Made by a program: the position numbers and the translations under genes
Notes under the pieces: generated by a model
The model's database searches: none
Seen by the model: the letters and a program-made list of their open reading frames with translations, nothing else
What the model was told of the DNA's origin: nothing
NCBI RefSeq assembly: GCF_011751075.1
Contig: NZ_JAALLN010000015.1
Location: 1 to 64,000 of the forward strand
Direction of reading: 5' to 3'
Length of the DNA stretch: 64,000 nucleotides
Origin: Flavobacterium poyangense
Lineage (GTDB): Bacteria > Bacteroidota > Bacteroidia > Flavobacteriales > Flavobacteriaceae
In this document: positions 47,201 through 56,516 of the stretch, piece by piece
Numbering within the stretch: position 1 is the stretch's first letter
Layout: every line of letters starts with the position of its first letter

Positions 47201-50094
47201 GACCAGCCGTCGCAAACTAAATGATGCAACGCAATGACGATAATATGACGATCTTCTTCAATTTTAATCAGATTAGCCCGAATCAGCTTGCTGCTTTCCA
47301 GATCAAAAGGCAGTACGATTAAATCACGCAGATAGTTGTTTAGTGCATCTGTACCCCAATTTTCCTTTGTTTCGTACACTATGCTGTTTAGACTTTCGTC
47401 GAAAGCATGAATCTTTTGTTTCAGTTTATCTTCGGTAAAAATAAACGAGGTTCTTAGCGATTCATGTCTGGTAATAACCGTCTGATAGGCTTTGTTTAAA
47501 TTAAGATAATCTAACTTTCCTTCAACCTGAATGATTACAGGAACGTTAAGACTTGACGTATTATCAGACATTTTAGCCAATAGCCAAAGTCTTTTCTGCG
47601 CAAAAGATACCTCGTAAAACTCCTGAGCTGCCAAGATTTCAATAACATCCGCACTCTCTGTTATTACACTTTTCACCGGCAAAGTGATATGCTCTTTACG
47701 CTCTGCTTCTATTGCTGCCGCCATTTCTTTTGGCGTACCGTTATCAAATAAAGTATCAATAGTAAAATCTAATGAAAACCTTTTATTGATCTTATTTATT
47801 AATTGCAATCCGTTTAATGAGTGTCCGCCAAATTCAAAAAAATCATCCTCTTCCTGCATCTCCGTTTTTAGAATTTCACTCCACAACCCGATCATTTGGT
47901 CCAGTACAGAAAGTTGCTCTGCTTCTTCAGACAATACTGTATTTTCTGAAGTGCCCGCAATTGGATTGTACGGATTAGCCGTAGAGCGAATCCAACATCT
48001 TTTATTATCAAAACAATACGATGGTAATTCTACTCTGGTAAACTGCTCATTGCCGGAGAATACTCTTGGTTCGATCTCAAAATTCAGTTGGAATAAGGCA
48101 CTAAGATTTTTATACAACGGTTGCGCATAGCCCACTAAAAAGTAGTGTAAACGAGTATTGCCCAACTGCTCAAAAACTTTCCCCAGTGCTCCCTGATAAC
48201 CAACTTCAACTATAGTTAAACCGTCCGGATATCTGTCTGCCAGTTTTTTTGCACGTATTTCTAATTCCTCTTTGCTGATTGGAAGTTCCTGAGTACCGGT
48301 GCCCAAAACTTTCAGTGCTTCCTCTAAGGAAATCTCTTTCTTTAACACTTGTAAAATCAATTTTCCTACGCCAATACCAATCATCTCTTTGATATAAACT
48401 CCTGATTCTAAAAGAGACAGATAACTGAAATATTGCACAAATAATGATTTTTGGGCATCATTGACCAGTTGCTCTCTATAATCTGCATAAGCGGTTATTT
48501 GCTCCAGTATTTCCTGTTTTACCACTATGGCATCATCAAAAACCACTATGTTTTCCTGAACATATTCGGCACTGTTTGTTATAGTTTCATTGGTATTTTC
48601 TGCCAGAACTTCTGCTAAATGAGCTTTACTTTTTACGGTTACCCAATAGCGATACTGGTACAACGCTCTATAATTGTTGAGTGTAAATGCAATATCGTGC
48701 AGACTATCTTCGGTAGCATCTAAATAACTTCTAAAACTGTCCAGATAATGAATTAAACTTAGCTTGCTCTTTGCGCTAAAACATAAAGTATAGGACACCT
48801 GAGCATGCTCTAAAGGTGTTGCATTTGCTTTATCGCTGGACTCTAAAATCAGGTGCACATTGGTTCCCATTAAGCCAAAAGCACTAACACCGGCTCGTTT
48901 TTTAGCTGTTTTTTGCACCTCATCCCAACTTACAGGATCGGTAACCACTTTTACCCTGGCTTTTTCAAAATCAATAAAAGGGCTCAGAGGCAGCGCATTG
49001 ACTGATGGAAATATTGTATTGTATTTAAAAGAAAGTAAAACCTTTATCACGCCAACAATTCCCGCAGTGCCGTCAGTGTGTCCTATATTTGATTTGACTG
49101 CAGAAACATATACTTTTTCGTCCTTGTCAAGCACGGGGCTAAAAACCTCTGCAATACCCGCGATTTCAATAGGGTCTCCAAGTTTTGTACCGGTTCCGTG
49201 CGCCTCTATAAAAGTTATATCATTTGGTAAAAGACCTGCTTTTTTTAGTGCTGATTTAATTACATCGGCCTGAGCGTCACTGCTTGGCGCCATGATGCTG
49301 GAAGATTGTCCGCCATCCTGATTCAAAGCAAATCCTTTTATTACGCCATAAATCATATCGCCATCAGCTTCTGCCTGTTGCTTTGATTTAAGGAGAATAC
49401 AACTAACTGCTTCTCCCATCATCGTTCCCTCTGCATTGGCTGAAAAAGGATTGCAACTCTCGTTCTTAGCTTCTACGCCAAGTACTACTTTATTGTCTTT
49501 GAGTCCGGGAATTGCGTCAATGTTTGCACCGCATACCAATGCCAGATCCGACTCTCCGAGCTGGATGTCTTTGCAGGCGAGGGTTATGGCGGTTAAGGAC
49601 GAGGAACAGGTGGTATCTACATTGATCGCCAAACCTCTTAAATCAAACGATCTTGAGATTCTGCTGGCCATCATGGCAGCGGTGTTACCAGCTATTAAAG
49701 TTGGGGAAGACTCTTGCGCCAATAAGAAGTAATTCGTCAGGGTATTGGCTACATAAACCGAAGTATTAGACCCTTTTAGGTCTTTGGGTCTGTATCCTGC
49801 ATTTTCAAAAGTTTTGTAAGCTTCATGCAATAGGAGACGCTGATGAGGGGTCATCTCTTCAGCTTCACCTAAAGCAACATTAAAAAAATTGTAATCGAAA
49901 AGCGTAATTTCTTCTAAATAACCTGATTTACGAAAATGAGGTTCATCTGAAATAGCTGTATTAAATAGCCTTGTTTTTGAAATCTCTTTAATAGAACATT
50001 TTCCATTCCGTAAGTTTTCAGAGAACGCACTTACAGAATTAGCCTCAGGAAATACCCCTGAAAATCCAACAATCGCAATATCTTTTATTTCCAT
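41290..50094 (-). CDS. Hybrid PKS/NRPS: KS-pseudoAT-ACP-C-A(Gly)-PCP-C-A(Gly)-PCP
   Basis: 2934 residues. The KS (1 to about 430) has Cys163 in DTTCSSSL and both His motifs (EAHGTG, NIGHTD). Residues about 515-700 are a shrunken AT-like region in which the GHSxGE elbow reads GIGVGK near residue 573, so the catalytic Ser is Gly. The ACP (EFGGHS) has its Ser near 758. Two C-A-PCP modules follow (HHLVCDG and HHIVGDG; PCP Ser near 1824 and 2873, the last in ELGGTS). Both A domains carry D-I-L-Q-L-G-M-I-W, the remembered glycine code, and closely resemble the A domain at 7494-11954. The protein should add one ketide unit and two glycines. No ketoreductase is visible. The tail ends EEMKFFEI, acidic and aromatic. 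The gene begins 13 bp after the Ser-module gene. Confidence 0.95.
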   Translation of the reverse strand: MEIKDIAIVGFSGVFPEANSVSAFSENLRNGKCSIKEISKTRLFNTAISDEPHFRKSGYLEEITLFDYNFFNVALGEAEEMTPHQRLLLHEAYKTFENAGYRPKDLKGSNTSVYVANTLTNYFLLAQESSPTLIAGNTAAMMASRISRSFDLRGLAINVDTTCSSSLTAITLACKDIQLGESDLALVCGANIDAIPGLKDNKVVLGVEAKNESCNPFSANAEGTMMGEAVSCILLKSKQQAEADGDMIYGVIKGFALNQDGGQSSSIMAPSSDAQADVIKSALKKAGLLPNDITFIEAHGTGTKLGDPIEIAGIAEVFSPVLDKDEKVYVSAVKSNIGHTDGTAGIVGVIKVLLSFKYNTIFPSVNALPLSPFIDFEKARVKVVTDPVSWDEVQKTAKKRAGVSAFGLMGTNVHLILESSDKANATPLEHAQVSYTLCFSAKSKLSLIHYLDSFRSYLDATEDSLHDIAFTLNNYRALYQYRYWVTVKSKAHLAEVLAENTNETITNSAEYVQENIVVFDDAIVVKQEILEQITAYADYREQLVNDAQKSLFVQYFSYLSLLESGVYIKEMIGIGVGKLILQVLKKEISLEEALKVLGTGTQELPISKEELEIRAKKLADRYPDGLTIVEVGYQGALGKVFEQLGNTRLHYFLVGYAQPLYKNLSALFQLNFEIEPRVFSGNEQFTRVELPSYCFDNKRCWIRSTANPYNPIAGTSENTVLSEEAEQLSVLDQMIGLWSEILKTEMQEEDDFFEFGGHSLNGLQLINKINKRFSLDFTIDTLFDNGTPKEMAAAIEAERKEHITLPVKSVITESADVIEILAAQEFYEVSFAQKRLWLLAKMSDNTSSLNVPVIIQVEGKLDYLNLNKAYQTVITRHESLRTSFIFTEDKLKQKIHAFDESLNSIVYETKENWGTDALNNYLRDLIVLPFDLESSKLIRANLIKIEEDRHIIVIALHHLVCDGWSVTVFQKEFFSIYNTLCSHKEVTLEPLKIQYKEYAAWQLKESGKTAFQQSESFWLEQFKAPYPMLELQLQKNRPAMKTYNGHVDYFKIPQELVVSIKEVLKEEGITLAMFFGGMLNLFLSKLSGESDVVLGLPITSRSLTQLENQVGLYLNTIAIRSRFSEEISIKEFLKYVANNFKSAYKHQEYPFELLLEKLQLQKNLSHSPLFDIVFTVQNFLNIDLLDSLDNLTNDDLKFKHYELDNQSGAQFDLFFRFFDAENDLSYELEYNTDLFTKETVVKYHEFLVNIIQQCVQSSALKIKDISLTSANELKQIEATVNGFNDTQVAYPKDKTVVTLFEEQVKRTPDNPALKDDFKTYSYTALDKLSNQIAEHLLSVYGQEDKTPIAVLLGRSADMVAVLLGILKTGRSYIPLDPNFPKDRLEYIIDNSQSQTLIYEKQYRLSSSDAVTKLALEDLLEVIKEYEGVVSEIISPKDTAYIIYTSGSTGNPKGVEIGHQSLVNFLTSMQSGLKFSATDILFSVTTYSFDISILEFFTPLLSGAVLYVAQQQVLSDAHLVVEKIEEIQPTIIQATPSFYQMLFNADWKGNKNLKVLCGGDLLSESLADKLVQHSLEVWNMYGPTETTIWSSMKKIEVPGDASNIGSPIHNTQFHILDAFLNPLPIGFTGTIYIAGDGLAKGYYKNEALTKSKFITNPFQEGTLLYETGDVGKWNAKGEIEFLGRNDNQVKIRGYRIELGDIENAILQYSEALKEVVVGVKEVNSEKALVAYLVGTQEVDKTELRTFLQKKLPEYMIPGFYLTLEAFPLTPNGKINRKGLPDISEHDIVKREYIAPRNATEESLVVVWQEMLNVEKIGIVDDFFALGGHSLVMAQVINRIQKQLGQTVSFTAFFENPTVGGLSERLQNNAYQAIPKVPEAQSYPLTAAQSRLWILSQLPGGSLAYNMPAAVELKGVVDTDKFKQSFQVLIERHEILRTYFKTTREGEIQQYIVPFEETDFVITEKDFSVSDDQENTIAAYLKETNSIRFNLEQAPLVRASLIKADKERYVFFLSMHHIVGDGWSVQLLISEVVKIYNALMLDTAAGLPQLNIQYKDYAVWLNDALQQEKQQQSEQYWLKQFEGELPVLELPSFKTRPVIQTYNGDYRIQQFSASFLEKLKAFSKEQDVTLFMTLMAGINALLHRYTGLEDIIVGTPIAGRDHPDLENQMGLYLNTLAIRTRWKEKSSFLDLLSVQKETLLEAYDHQRYPFDELVEKLKLRRDTSRSALFDVLIVLQSQGQLNNSNKEGLANLEVSDYNFARKTSQFDMSFTFVEGAGLGLTIEYNTDIYDAYLIERMFEHFESLLSQFLENPQTLLTAVDFVSGSEKQQLLFDFNDTQTAYPSNQTTIDLFREQVKRTPNQKALKDDSKSYSYAELDHWSDQIAEHLITAYGKEDKTPIAVLLERSADMVVLLLSIWKTGRSYIPLDPNFPKDRLEYIIDNSQSKTLIYEKEYALKSSNEVTTVALETILETAKQYKGVVTEKAIASDTAYIIYTSGSTGNPKGVEIGHQSLVNFLTSMQKGLQFSTADTLFSVTTYSFDISILEFFTPLLSGSVLYVANQQVVADPRLIIEKIEEIQPTIIQATPSFYQMLFNADWKGSKKLKVLCGGDLLSEALAEKLIHHSLEVWNMYGPTETTIWSSMKQVLQPKDASNIGSPIQNTQFYILDQFFNPQPIGFTGAIYIAGDGLAKGYYKNESLTKTKFIHNPFNEGSLLYETGDVGKWNTKGEIEFSGRNDFQVKIRGYRIELGDIESTILHYSETLKQVIVEAKEVNAEKVLVAYIVSASVLDKAELRGFLQQKLPEYMIPGFYVQLEEMPLTANGKINRKALPGILENDLIRREYEAPGNEVEQKLATIWQDILNIEKVGITDNFFELGGTSLQIIKLHHRIDLLWPGVLSVPDLFEFNCIRDIAQYVYRNGEQVTLEAETEEMKFFEI

Positions 50095-50107
50095 TTTTTA
50101 TACGTAT

Positions 50108-53100
50108 TTAGAAATCAATTTCAACAATATTCGTTTGGTCCTCTACTACCGAATTTGTTGCGCATTTATTTATATTTTGAGCTTGTAACCGAATAGTAGT
50201 CATTGAAAACAGATGGGTAACATCGATATCCTCTGACAGGTCTTTTTTGATTAATTCATAAAGTTTGATGATTTTGAGGCTGTGTCCGCCCAACTCAAAA
50301 AAGTCGTCCTCTACCCCAACTTCTTCTACTCCTAATACTTCTTTCCACAGCTCGATTAGTTTTTCCTCAGTCTCATTTTTAGGAGCGACATAATTGCGTC
50401 GGATGAGGTCTTTTTCTCTTACATCGGGCAATGCATTTCTATCGGCTTTACCGCTAGAGGTCATAGGTATTGATTCGATTTTGACATAAAAACCGGGTTG
50501 CATATAGTCGGAGAGTCTTGTTCGCAAATACTTGAGCAAATCAACTTTATCTATCTCAAATCCAATTTCAGGCAAGTAATACGCCACGAGTACATTTTCT
50601 TCATCTACCTTTTTAGCCGCTACTACGACTTGTTTGATTCCGTCGTACTCCAAAATTGCTTTTTCAACCTCACCCAGTTCTATTCTGTTTCCTCTAATTT
50701 TGACCTGGTTGTCCATTCGTCCCAGGTACTGTATCGTTCCATCGGATTTCCAGTAGGCAATGTCACCGGTTCTGTAAATTCTGTTTCCTGCTTTAAAAGG
50801 ATCAGTTATAAAACGTTCCTTAGTTTGTTCGGGCAGATTCAGGTAGCCTTTAGCGACCTGTACTCCGGAGATCAACAATTCTCCGGGTATGCCTGGCGGC
50901 AATAGATTCATCTTATTGTCGACGATGTAAATACTGGTGTTCCATACCGGACGGCCAATACTTACTCCATTGCTAACTTCTAAATCGGTAACATCTATTG
51001 CGGTCACATCTATCGAAGCTTCTGTTGGTCCGTACAAATTATGGATTCTTGCTCGTGGCATTTTCTCGCGAACCTGTTCCACCATCCATGACGGTAATTC
51101 CTCTCCGCTACAGATCAGCTGTTTTAGCCCGGGAACCTCATTTTTATTGATCTGCTCCAGAAAAGCTCCTAACATAGACGGAACAAAATGAATAACCGAA
51201 ATTTCTTCGGTTTCTATGGTCTGTTTCAAATACGCGGGGTCCTTGTGTCCTTCCGGAGCACAAACTACCAAGGTTCCTCCGCTCATAAACGGCAACAAAA
51301 ACTCCCAGACTGATACATCAAACGTATAAGGAGTCTTCTGGAAATAAATTCCTTTGCTGTCATTTCCTAAATAAGAACGCATCCACAACAAGCGGTTGTA
51401 TAATCCTGCATGGCTGTTTACTACTCCCTTTGGTACTCCCGTCGAACCTGAAGTGTAAATACAATAGGCCGAAGATTCCGAATTTATACTATGGGTATAG
51501 TCGTCCGGATACTGGGAGAGGTTTTCAAAAAACAAACTTATCTCTGCTTCCCGAATTACTTTTTTTATACCGGAACTGCTTACAATTTGTGACACCCTTA
51601 CTTCAGGATAGTCTACTCCCAAGGGGATATAACAACCTCCTGCTTTTAATACCCCAACTATAGCCACTACCATACCGGAGCTTCTGTCTAATTGCAAGCC
51701 CACAAAATCACCGGAACTAACACCCTGTTCTTTCAAATAATGGCAAAACTTGTTTACTAAAATGCCAAACTCTTTATAACTGTATCGCTCCTCATGGTAC
51801 ACTAATGCTATACCACTACTGTTTGCAACAATTTGCTCTTCTATCAGATCCAGTACGTTTGCTGCGGTATCCAAGGATACTTCGGTCCTGTTAAAGCGAG
51901 TGATCTCCTCGAACTGAGCCGCATTATCCGCCACGGGAACATCAGACAAATCCAGATCAGGATGCTCTAAAACCGTATTCAATACAAACTGAAAGCTACG
52001 GATCAATTGTTCTATGGTCTGGCGCTGATAGATATCGGTATTGTATTCAAATTGTATGGCTATGGTATTCCCTTCTTCAAAATGGTTGATTTCAAAATCA
52101 AACTTAGCATGGCATTTTCCAAGATCAATTATCTCACCTGATGGTTGGCTTACATCAACAGCAACATCACCACCATTCTGAAGCGCTACCATTACATCAA
52201 AAATTGGATTCCTTGAAAAATCTTTCTCTACTTTAATCGTATCCAACAAGGCGTCAAAAGGATAGTTCTGATGATTAATAGCTTCCAGTGTATTTGTCAC
52301 AACCGTTTTGTAAAAGTCTGCAAAAGTGCTTCCCGTCTTTACGGTATTCTTTAAAACAATCGTATTGACATAAAATCCGATTTGATTTTCCAGATCAAGA
52401 TGAAATCTACCCGCATAAGGCGTTCCAATTATACACTCATTATTTCCGGTAAATTTGAAAAAAACAAGATTCCAGATGGCCAAAAGGCTATTAAACAAAC
52501 TTCCGGCATACTGATTGCTGAAATCTTTTAATTTTTTACATTCCTCATCCTCCAAATAGTACTTTAATTTATTGCCCGAAAAAGTTTTCTCTACGGGTCT
52601 CTTAGCGGCAACGGGCAATTGAAAAGCAGCAGTAGGATTTTCTAATACGCCTGACCAATACGCTTTTGATTCTTCTCCTTTTTCTGAACGCAATAAATCC
52701 TGCTGCCAACTTGCGTAGTCTTTATATTGCAGCGTCAAAGGCGCTATTTTAGTACCGGAATTATTCTTAAGCACCTCGTAATGATTCATGACATCTCCCC
52801 CCACTACATCTACTGACCAACCGTCGCTTATAATATGGTGCATATTGTAATAAAACAGGGTTTCAGAAGGGCTGAGTATAAAAAATGTAGCTCTCAACAG
52901 CGGCCCTTTTTCTAAATCAAACTTTTTATTGGCATCGTCAGCTATAGCCTTAGCAGCCAATGAGCCGGCATCGGGAAATTGAGAATAGTCCACTACCTCT
53001 GCCTCAAAAGAAAATTCAGAAGCCGGAATAATCCATTGTCTTATCTGACCGCTTTGATTAGACTTAAAAACTGTTCTTAGAATCTCATGTCTTTCTATAA

Positions 53101-53455
53101 CCGCATTGATAGCCTTTTTTAGCAATGGTATTTCGTAACTGCTGTCTAACACCATCTGAAAAGGCATGTTGTAGGCCAGTGAAGCTTCTTCAAACTGACT
53201 TAAAACCCATAATCGCATTTGAGACGATGACAGGGCATAACTTTCTGCCTGCTCAACAGTGGGTATATGCTGAAAAACATCTTGTTTTTGTGCTTTCTTA
53301 AGGTATTCAACCAACAGTGGTTTATTGGTCTTTAACAAATTAATGATACTGTCCGGAATTTCATCCTGTTCAAAACTGATTTCTAAATCTTCATCATCTA
53401 AGGACAGAAAAACATGATGCTCTTCCAGTATGTTTAATATTTTTATTATATCCAT
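50108..53455 (-). CDS. NRPS module: docking-C-A(Ser)-PCP
   Basis: 1115 residues. A TubC-type docking domain (residues 1-55) leads into a C domain with HHIISDG, an A domain (YTSGSTGVPKG, LYGPTEAS) and a PCP (ELGGHS, Ser near 1056). The specificity code reads D-V-W-H-I-S-L-I-D, one residue from the remembered serine code DVWHFSLIDK, so serine is a confident guess. It should condense serine onto the ketide from the KS-AT-ACP protein at 53455-56505, whose stop codon overlaps this start as TGATG (one shared base), a sign of translational coupling. The tail ends NIVEIDF, acidic and aromatic. Confidence 0.95.
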   Translation of the reverse strand: MDIIKILNILEEHHVFLSLDDEDLEISFEQDEIPDSIINLLKTNKPLLVEYLKKAQKQDVFQHIPTVEQAESYALSSSQMRLWVLSQFEEASLAYNMPFQMVLDSSYEIPLLKKAINAVIERHEILRTVFKSNQSGQIRQWIIPASEFSFEAEVVDYSQFPDAGSLAAKAIADDANKKFDLEKGPLLRATFFILSPSETLFYYNMHHIISDGWSVDVVGGDVMNHYEVLKNNSGTKIAPLTLQYKDYASWQQDLLRSEKGEESKAYWSGVLENPTAAFQLPVAAKRPVEKTFSGNKLKYYLEDEECKKLKDFSNQYAGSLFNSLLAIWNLVFFKFTGNNECIIGTPYAGRFHLDLENQIGFYVNTIVLKNTVKTGSTFADFYKTVVTNTLEAINHQNYPFDALLDTIKVEKDFSRNPIFDVMVALQNGGDVAVDVSQPSGEIIDLGKCHAKFDFEINHFEEGNTIAIQFEYNTDIYQRQTIEQLIRSFQFVLNTVLEHPDLDLSDVPVADNAAQFEEITRFNRTEVSLDTAANVLDLIEEQIVANSSGIALVYHEERYSYKEFGILVNKFCHYLKEQGVSSGDFVGLQLDRSSGMVVAIVGVLKAGGCYIPLGVDYPEVRVSQIVSSSGIKKVIREAEISLFFENLSQYPDDYTHSINSESSAYCIYTSGSTGVPKGVVNSHAGLYNRLLWMRSYLGNDSKGIYFQKTPYTFDVSVWEFLLPFMSGGTLVVCAPEGHKDPAYLKQTIETEEISVIHFVPSMLGAFLEQINKNEVPGLKQLICSGEELPSWMVEQVREKMPRARIHNLYGPTEASIDVTAIDVTDLEVSNGVSIGRPVWNTSIYIVDNKMNLLPPGIPGELLISGVQVAKGYLNLPEQTKERFITDPFKAGNRIYRTGDIAYWKSDGTIQYLGRMDNQVKIRGNRIELGEVEKAILEYDGIKQVVVAAKKVDEENVLVAYYLPEIGFEIDKVDLLKYLRTRLSDYMQPGFYVKIESIPMTSSGKADRNALPDVREKDLIRRNYVAPKNETEEKLIELWKEVLGVEEVGVEDDFFELGGHSLKIIKLYELIKKDLSEDIDVTHLFSMTTIRLQAQNINKCATNSVVEDQTNIVEIDF

Positions 53456-56400
53456 CAGATTTTTATTTTTTTGACTTGAGATTGATTACTCATCCTATTT
53501 TTAAGTTTGTTGACCACTTCAATCTTCGGACTTATTACTTCGATTGTAAGGGATTCATACAGTTCCGGCAAGGTTAATTCGAAATCAAACTCCTTTTTGA
53601 TCGCATTTACAATTGACATGGCCTTAAGTGAATCACCTCCCAACTCCAAAAAGTTGTCTTTGATGCCTATTGGTTTATTTCCAAAGAATGTCTTCCAAAT
53701 GGTTACCAATCGCTCCTGAATTTTATTTTCGGGTTCGGCATAATCGCTGCTTAATCTAAGGCGAAAAGCATCATCCGAGGAGTATTCTTCCTCCTGATCG
53801 GACGAAGCCGCAAAAAGATCGTTTTGCTCTTGAAAAACAGCGCTGAAATCGCCTTTTACAATACCTTCAAAACTGCCCGATACACTCCCTAATAATTCTA
53901 AAACATTAATTCTTGCCGGAAAGCTCGCTTCATCAAACACATAACCCGGAACCGGAATCTTAGACCATTCGGTATTGTATAAATTTTCGAATTTTACCGT
54001 ATGACCTGAATTCCATAAAACACCTAAAGCATTGAGCCAATGCGCATAGTCATGTACCGCTTCTCTTTTACTTCTGAGCACTGAAACTGACACAACTTCT
54101 TTTTCTGAAATCGCATTCAGAAAATTGGAGAGTGTTTTCCCCGGTCCAATTTCTATGAAAGTAGCATCCGGTACTGTTTGCAGCACATGCTTTAGACCTT
54201 TCTCAAACAAAACCGTGTTTCTGAGGTGCTGCACCCAATACTCCGGTGTAACGGCCTCCTTTGCATTCCAGCTCTCTCCTGTGAAATTTGAAACAAGTGA
54301 AATCTTAGGGGCTGAAAAGCTTATTTTTAGTAATTCCTTTCTAAAATCCTCCAAAATTTCATCCATCATAAAGGAATGGAAGGCATGGGATGTTTTCAGA
54401 ATAGCAAAACCGATCGCATTGTTTTCTAATTGCAACACGATAGCAGCCTTATCGGTCAGATCGCAGGCAATAACACAAGATTTAGCACTATTTACAGCCG
54501 CTATCGAATAGTTACCCGAAACTACATTCTGTATCTTTTCAGGGCTTTCTAAAACAGCAATCATCACACCCGGTTTTGCACTGCTCATTAATTGGGCTCT
54601 TTTGTATACAATTTTTAAAGCATCTTCAAAAGACAATACCTCAGCAATACAGGCCGCAACATACTCGCCAAGGCTATGACCTATCATACTGTCCGGCACA
54701 ATACCAAAACTCAGAATCGTTCGTGCCAGTGCATATTCTACAAGAAACAAAACCGGTTGGGTATACAAGGTATTGTTTACGAGTTCCTGATCAACATCAG
54801 CAGCTTCTGTGTAACCCAAAATGGCTTTAAAATTGATTTTAGAAACCGCTTCCAAAATTTCAAACCCCTCATCCATTATGTCTCGAAACACTGTAAGATT
54901 CTGGTAGAGTTCCTTAGCCATTTCAAAATATTGAGATCCTTGACCCGGGAATAAAAAGACTACCTTTTTAGACTTTGCATGTGGTGCATTTTTTATATGC
55001 AATTGCGATTTAGCTGCCGCATTATTTTTATTGTCAACTACTATATAATCTCTGTAAGCAAATGTTTTAGAAGATTTACTGTTGACCGAGTAACTGATTT
55101 GTTCTATTGCATTTGCATCTGAAACAGCAATAAAATCAAGCAAAGCTTCTTTATACAATTGTAAAGATTGCGCTGTTTTAGCCGATAAGAAAAAAACGTT
55201 AATTGGATTGTTGTTGCCTTCCACATTATTTACATGCTCTTCCAATATTGCATGGCAATTGGTTCCGCCAATACCAAAACTGCTCACCCCTGCTCTGAAA
55301 ACAGTTGCTTTTTGCTCCCAATTCAACAGTTTTGTATTTACATAAAAAGGCCCTTCATGGAAGTTTATATCAGCATTTGGTGTATCAAAATTTATTGATG
55401 GTGGTATTTGTTTTTTATTCAGAATCAAACAGGTTTTAATAAAACCGGCAATTCCCGCAGCAGCATCTAAATGCCCCATATTGGACTTAACACTACCTAT
55501 AGCGCATTTTCCTTCTTTATCAAATTGAAAAGCTTCATTCAAAGCCTCCAACTCAATAGGATCACCAATTTTTGTGGCCGTTCCGTGAGCTTCTATATAA
55601 TTGATTTCATTGGCTTCTAATCCTGCAATCCGAAGGGCCGTTTTGATGCATTCTGCTTGCCCGCTTACACTTGGAGCAACATAGCCGACTTTTCTGTTTC
55701 CGTCATTATTTACAAATGTCGATTTTACAACGGCATAGATATAATCTTTGTCGCGCACGGCATCTTCGTATCGTTTTAAAACAACTGCTCCGGCTCCTTC
55801 TCCCCATATTGTACCGCTCGATTTGTCGTCAAAAGCCCTGCAATGTCCGTCTTTTGAGGCAATCATTCCTTCTTCATACAAATAGCCTTTGGTCGTTGTA
55901 GACCTCACGCTCACTCCTCCGGCAACCGCCATTTCACACTCTTTCAGTAGCAGTGCTCTACATGCTAAATGAACGGTAGAAAGAGAACTGGAACAAGCTG
56001 TATCGAGGTAGAAACCAGGCCCTTTCAATCCTAATTTATAAGAGATTAAGGTGCTGATAAACTCTTTATTGGCATATTTTTCCGTTAGAAATTTTGATGC
56101 TTTCCCTCCGGGATACATCATTTCAAATATTCTCCAGTTTAAGTTATCCGAAGCTGCCAGATACAGACCTGTTATCTGATTATCGGTCTTGGTATAACCC
56201 GCATCATCCAACGCGCGGTAAACCTGCTGGTGCATGATTCTCACTTGAGGATCCATGTATTTTGCTTCTTCTTCCGTGTATCCGAAAAAATTATAATCAA
56301 ATTTATCTTCACCGGTAACACGTGAAACGGAAGGAACGTAATTTGAATTACCAGAAAGCGTTTTATCATGCTCTTCTTCGTCCAAAAACTCTACTAATTC

Positions 56401-56505
56401 TTTGCCGTTTATTAAATTATTCCAAAATTCATTGATGTTGGTAGATTTTGGAAACATTCCTGATATTCCAATTACAGCTATATCTTTTTTTCTATTATCC
56501 GTCAT
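53455..56505 (-). CDS. PKS module: KS-AT(malonyl)-ACP
   Basis: 1016 residues. The KS has Cys171 (DTACSSSL), EAHGTAT and SNMGHLD. An intact AT has FLFPGQGSQ, GHSLGEY (Ser near 610) and HAFH near 707, a pattern linked to malonyl-CoA. The ACP (ELGGDS) has its Ser near 957. No ketoreductase, dehydratase or enoylreductase motif lies between AT and ACP, so the beta-keto group should persist unless another enzyme acts. It lies 11 bp after the Thr-module gene and overlaps the Ser-module start by one base. The C-terminal tail is basic (VKKIKI), unlike most other enzymes here. This AT is a candidate donor for the AT-deficient modules downstream. Confidence 0.95.
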   Translation of the reverse strand: MTDNRKKDIAVIGISGMFPKSTNINEFWNNLINGKELVEFLDEEEHDKTLSGNSNYVPSVSRVTGEDKFDYNFFGYTEEEAKYMDPQVRIMHQQVYRALDDAGYTKTDNQITGLYLAASDNLNWRIFEMMYPGGKASKFLTEKYANKEFISTLISYKLGLKGPGFYLDTACSSSLSTVHLACRALLLKECEMAVAGGVSVRSTTTKGYLYEEGMIASKDGHCRAFDDKSSGTIWGEGAGAVVLKRYEDAVRDKDYIYAVVKSTFVNNDGNRKVGYVAPSVSGQAECIKTALRIAGLEANEINYIEAHGTATKIGDPIELEALNEAFQFDKEGKCAIGSVKSNMGHLDAAAGIAGFIKTCLILNKKQIPPSINFDTPNADINFHEGPFYVNTKLLNWEQKATVFRAGVSSFGIGGTNCHAILEEHVNNVEGNNNPINVFFLSAKTAQSLQLYKEALLDFIAVSDANAIEQISYSVNSKSSKTFAYRDYIVVDNKNNAAAKSQLHIKNAPHAKSKKVVFLFPGQGSQYFEMAKELYQNLTVFRDIMDEGFEILEAVSKINFKAILGYTEAADVDQELVNNTLYTQPVLFLVEYALARTILSFGIVPDSMIGHSLGEYVAACIAEVLSFEDALKIVYKRAQLMSSAKPGVMIAVLESPEKIQNVVSGNYSIAAVNSAKSCVIACDLTDKAAIVLQLENNAIGFAILKTSHAFHSFMMDEILEDFRKELLKISFSAPKISLVSNFTGESWNAKEAVTPEYWVQHLRNTVLFEKGLKHVLQTVPDATFIEIGPGKTLSNFLNAISEKEVVSVSVLRSKREAVHDYAHWLNALGVLWNSGHTVKFENLYNTEWSKIPVPGYVFDEASFPARINVLELLGSVSGSFEGIVKGDFSAVFQEQNDLFAASSDQEEEYSSDDAFRLRLSSDYAEPENKIQERLVTIWKTFFGNKPIGIKDNFLELGGDSLKAMSIVNAIKKEFDFELTLPELYESLTIEVISPKIEVVNKLKNRMSNQSQVKKIKI

Positions 56506-56516
56506 TCTTTGTATTA

